Source: JAACPR01 sp964598245 (lineage in GTDB: Bacteria; Patescibacteriota; Minisyncoccia; Phycocordibacterales; JAACPR01). From it: DNA of 7,012 bases. Below the pieces are notes generated by a model. That model did not search any database and was not told the DNA's origin. It was given only the letters and a program-made list of their open reading frames with translations. The translations under genes were made by a program, and so were the position numbers. The stretch is taken from NCBI GenBank assembly GCA_964598245.1, contig CAZRAX010000030.1, positions 1 through 7,012 of the forward strand. The letters run 5' to 3'. Each line of letters begins with the position of its first letter. Position 1 is the first letter of the stretch. Below, in pieces: positions 6,581 through 7,012 of this stretch.

Positions 6581-6973
6581 ATGGATAACTCAATATCACA
6601 ACTAGCATCTATTATAGGCACATTAATTTTTTTATGCTTAGCAATCTTTCAATTATTAATAGCAGCGGGTAAACCATACGGTGAGTATGCTTGGGGTGGA
6701 CAGCATAAGATACTACCCAAAAGCCTTCGGATTGGAAGCATACTTTCAATAGGTATTTATACATTATTTTCGATTATACTCATTGATGCCTCATCTCTGA
6801 TGAATCTACTTCCAGAGGGAATTATTAAAACATACGGAATATGGTTCCTGATTGTATATTTAGCAATTGGAGTTTTTTTAAATAGTATTTCAAGAAGTAA
6901 AAAAGAAAGAAACACTATGACACTAATAGCTATAGTGCTACTATTTTGTGCATTGATAATTGGTTTGGTTTAA
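6581..6973 (+). CDS. Small four-helix membrane protein, function unknown
   Basis: The 130-residue protein is predicted by eye to have four membrane helices, at about residues 8-29, 49-69, 85-103 and 112-130. Helices 1 and 2 are joined by a conserved-looking loop, GKPYGEYAWGGQHKILP (30-46), followed by LRIGS. I recognise this loop plus LRIxS pattern from uncharacterised membrane proteins of various bacteria, but know no function for them. No catalytic motif or signal peptide is evident. The ATG is 16 bases after the CPBP stop, so the two are probably cotranscribed. ATA supplies 11 of 24 isoleucine codons, matching the CPBP gene and not the cell-wall operon, which suggests a shared origin. No terminator is seen in the remaining 39 bases. 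Confidence 0.75.
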   Translation: MDNSISQLASIIGTLIFLCLAIFQLLIAAGKPYGEYAWGGQHKILPKSLRIGSILSIGIYTLFSIILIDASSLMNLLPEGIIKTYGIWFLIVYLAIGVFLNSISRSKKERNTMTLIAIVLLFCALIIGLV

Positions 6974-7012
6974 AACAAAGGAATTCATCATTTCTATACT
7001 TAATTTAATCTC

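Noticed and set aside
6974..7012. Attachment-site repeat of the tRNA 3' end after the accessory genes
   Set aside because: No copy of the tRNA T-arm or acceptor sequence is seen in the last bases; if one exists it is beyond the window. No terminator is seen there either.

Overview
This is an AT-rich bacterial stretch with every recognisable gene on the + strand. The protein variants (lysyl-tRNA synthetase with an HLQDYTQ motif 2 region, a class B PBP with an FDRGSIYF juxtamembrane segment, a MurF lacking its first domain but with a YPKWLVLETG segment) resemble sequences I associate with Patescibacteria (CPR), most likely a Parcubacteria-like lineage. That assignment rests on recalled family resemblance, not on a search.

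Layout. Positions 1-858 hold the C-terminal part of lysS, closed by a good intrinsic terminator (882-909). A short intergenic region (about 910-1018) carries a striking set of GTGGG-type MraZ boxes arranged in 31-bp units around a candidate promoter. A tightly packed dcw (division and cell wall) operon follows: mraZ, rsmH, an ftsL-like gene, a class B penicillin-binding protein (ftsI type) and a murF-like Mur ligase. The last four junctions are a 3-base gap or overlaps of 4, 8 and 17 bases, so translational coupling is likely. murE, normally between ftsI and murF, is absent, and the cluster stops after murF: no mraY, murD, ftsW or murG follows.

After murF come two back-to-back hairpins without a T-tract, then a tRNA-Glu(CUC) gene without encoded CCA. 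Downstream lie a CPBP-family intramembrane protease and a small four-helix membrane protein of unknown function. These two genes use the isoleucine codon ATA far more than the cell-wall genes do (about 17/38 and 11/24 against 5/37 in rsmH, counted by eye), which suggests an accessory or separately acquired segment next to the tRNA.

How it works together: MraZ probably represses its own operon through the upstream boxes; RsmH modifies 16S rRNA; FtsL and the PBP act in septal peptidoglycan synthesis; the MurF-like ligase completes the peptidoglycan precursor. No plainly new multi-gene system is visible. The most interesting points are the helically phased operator, the reduced MurF with a glutamate at the expected carbamyl-lysine position, and the composition shift after the tRNA.
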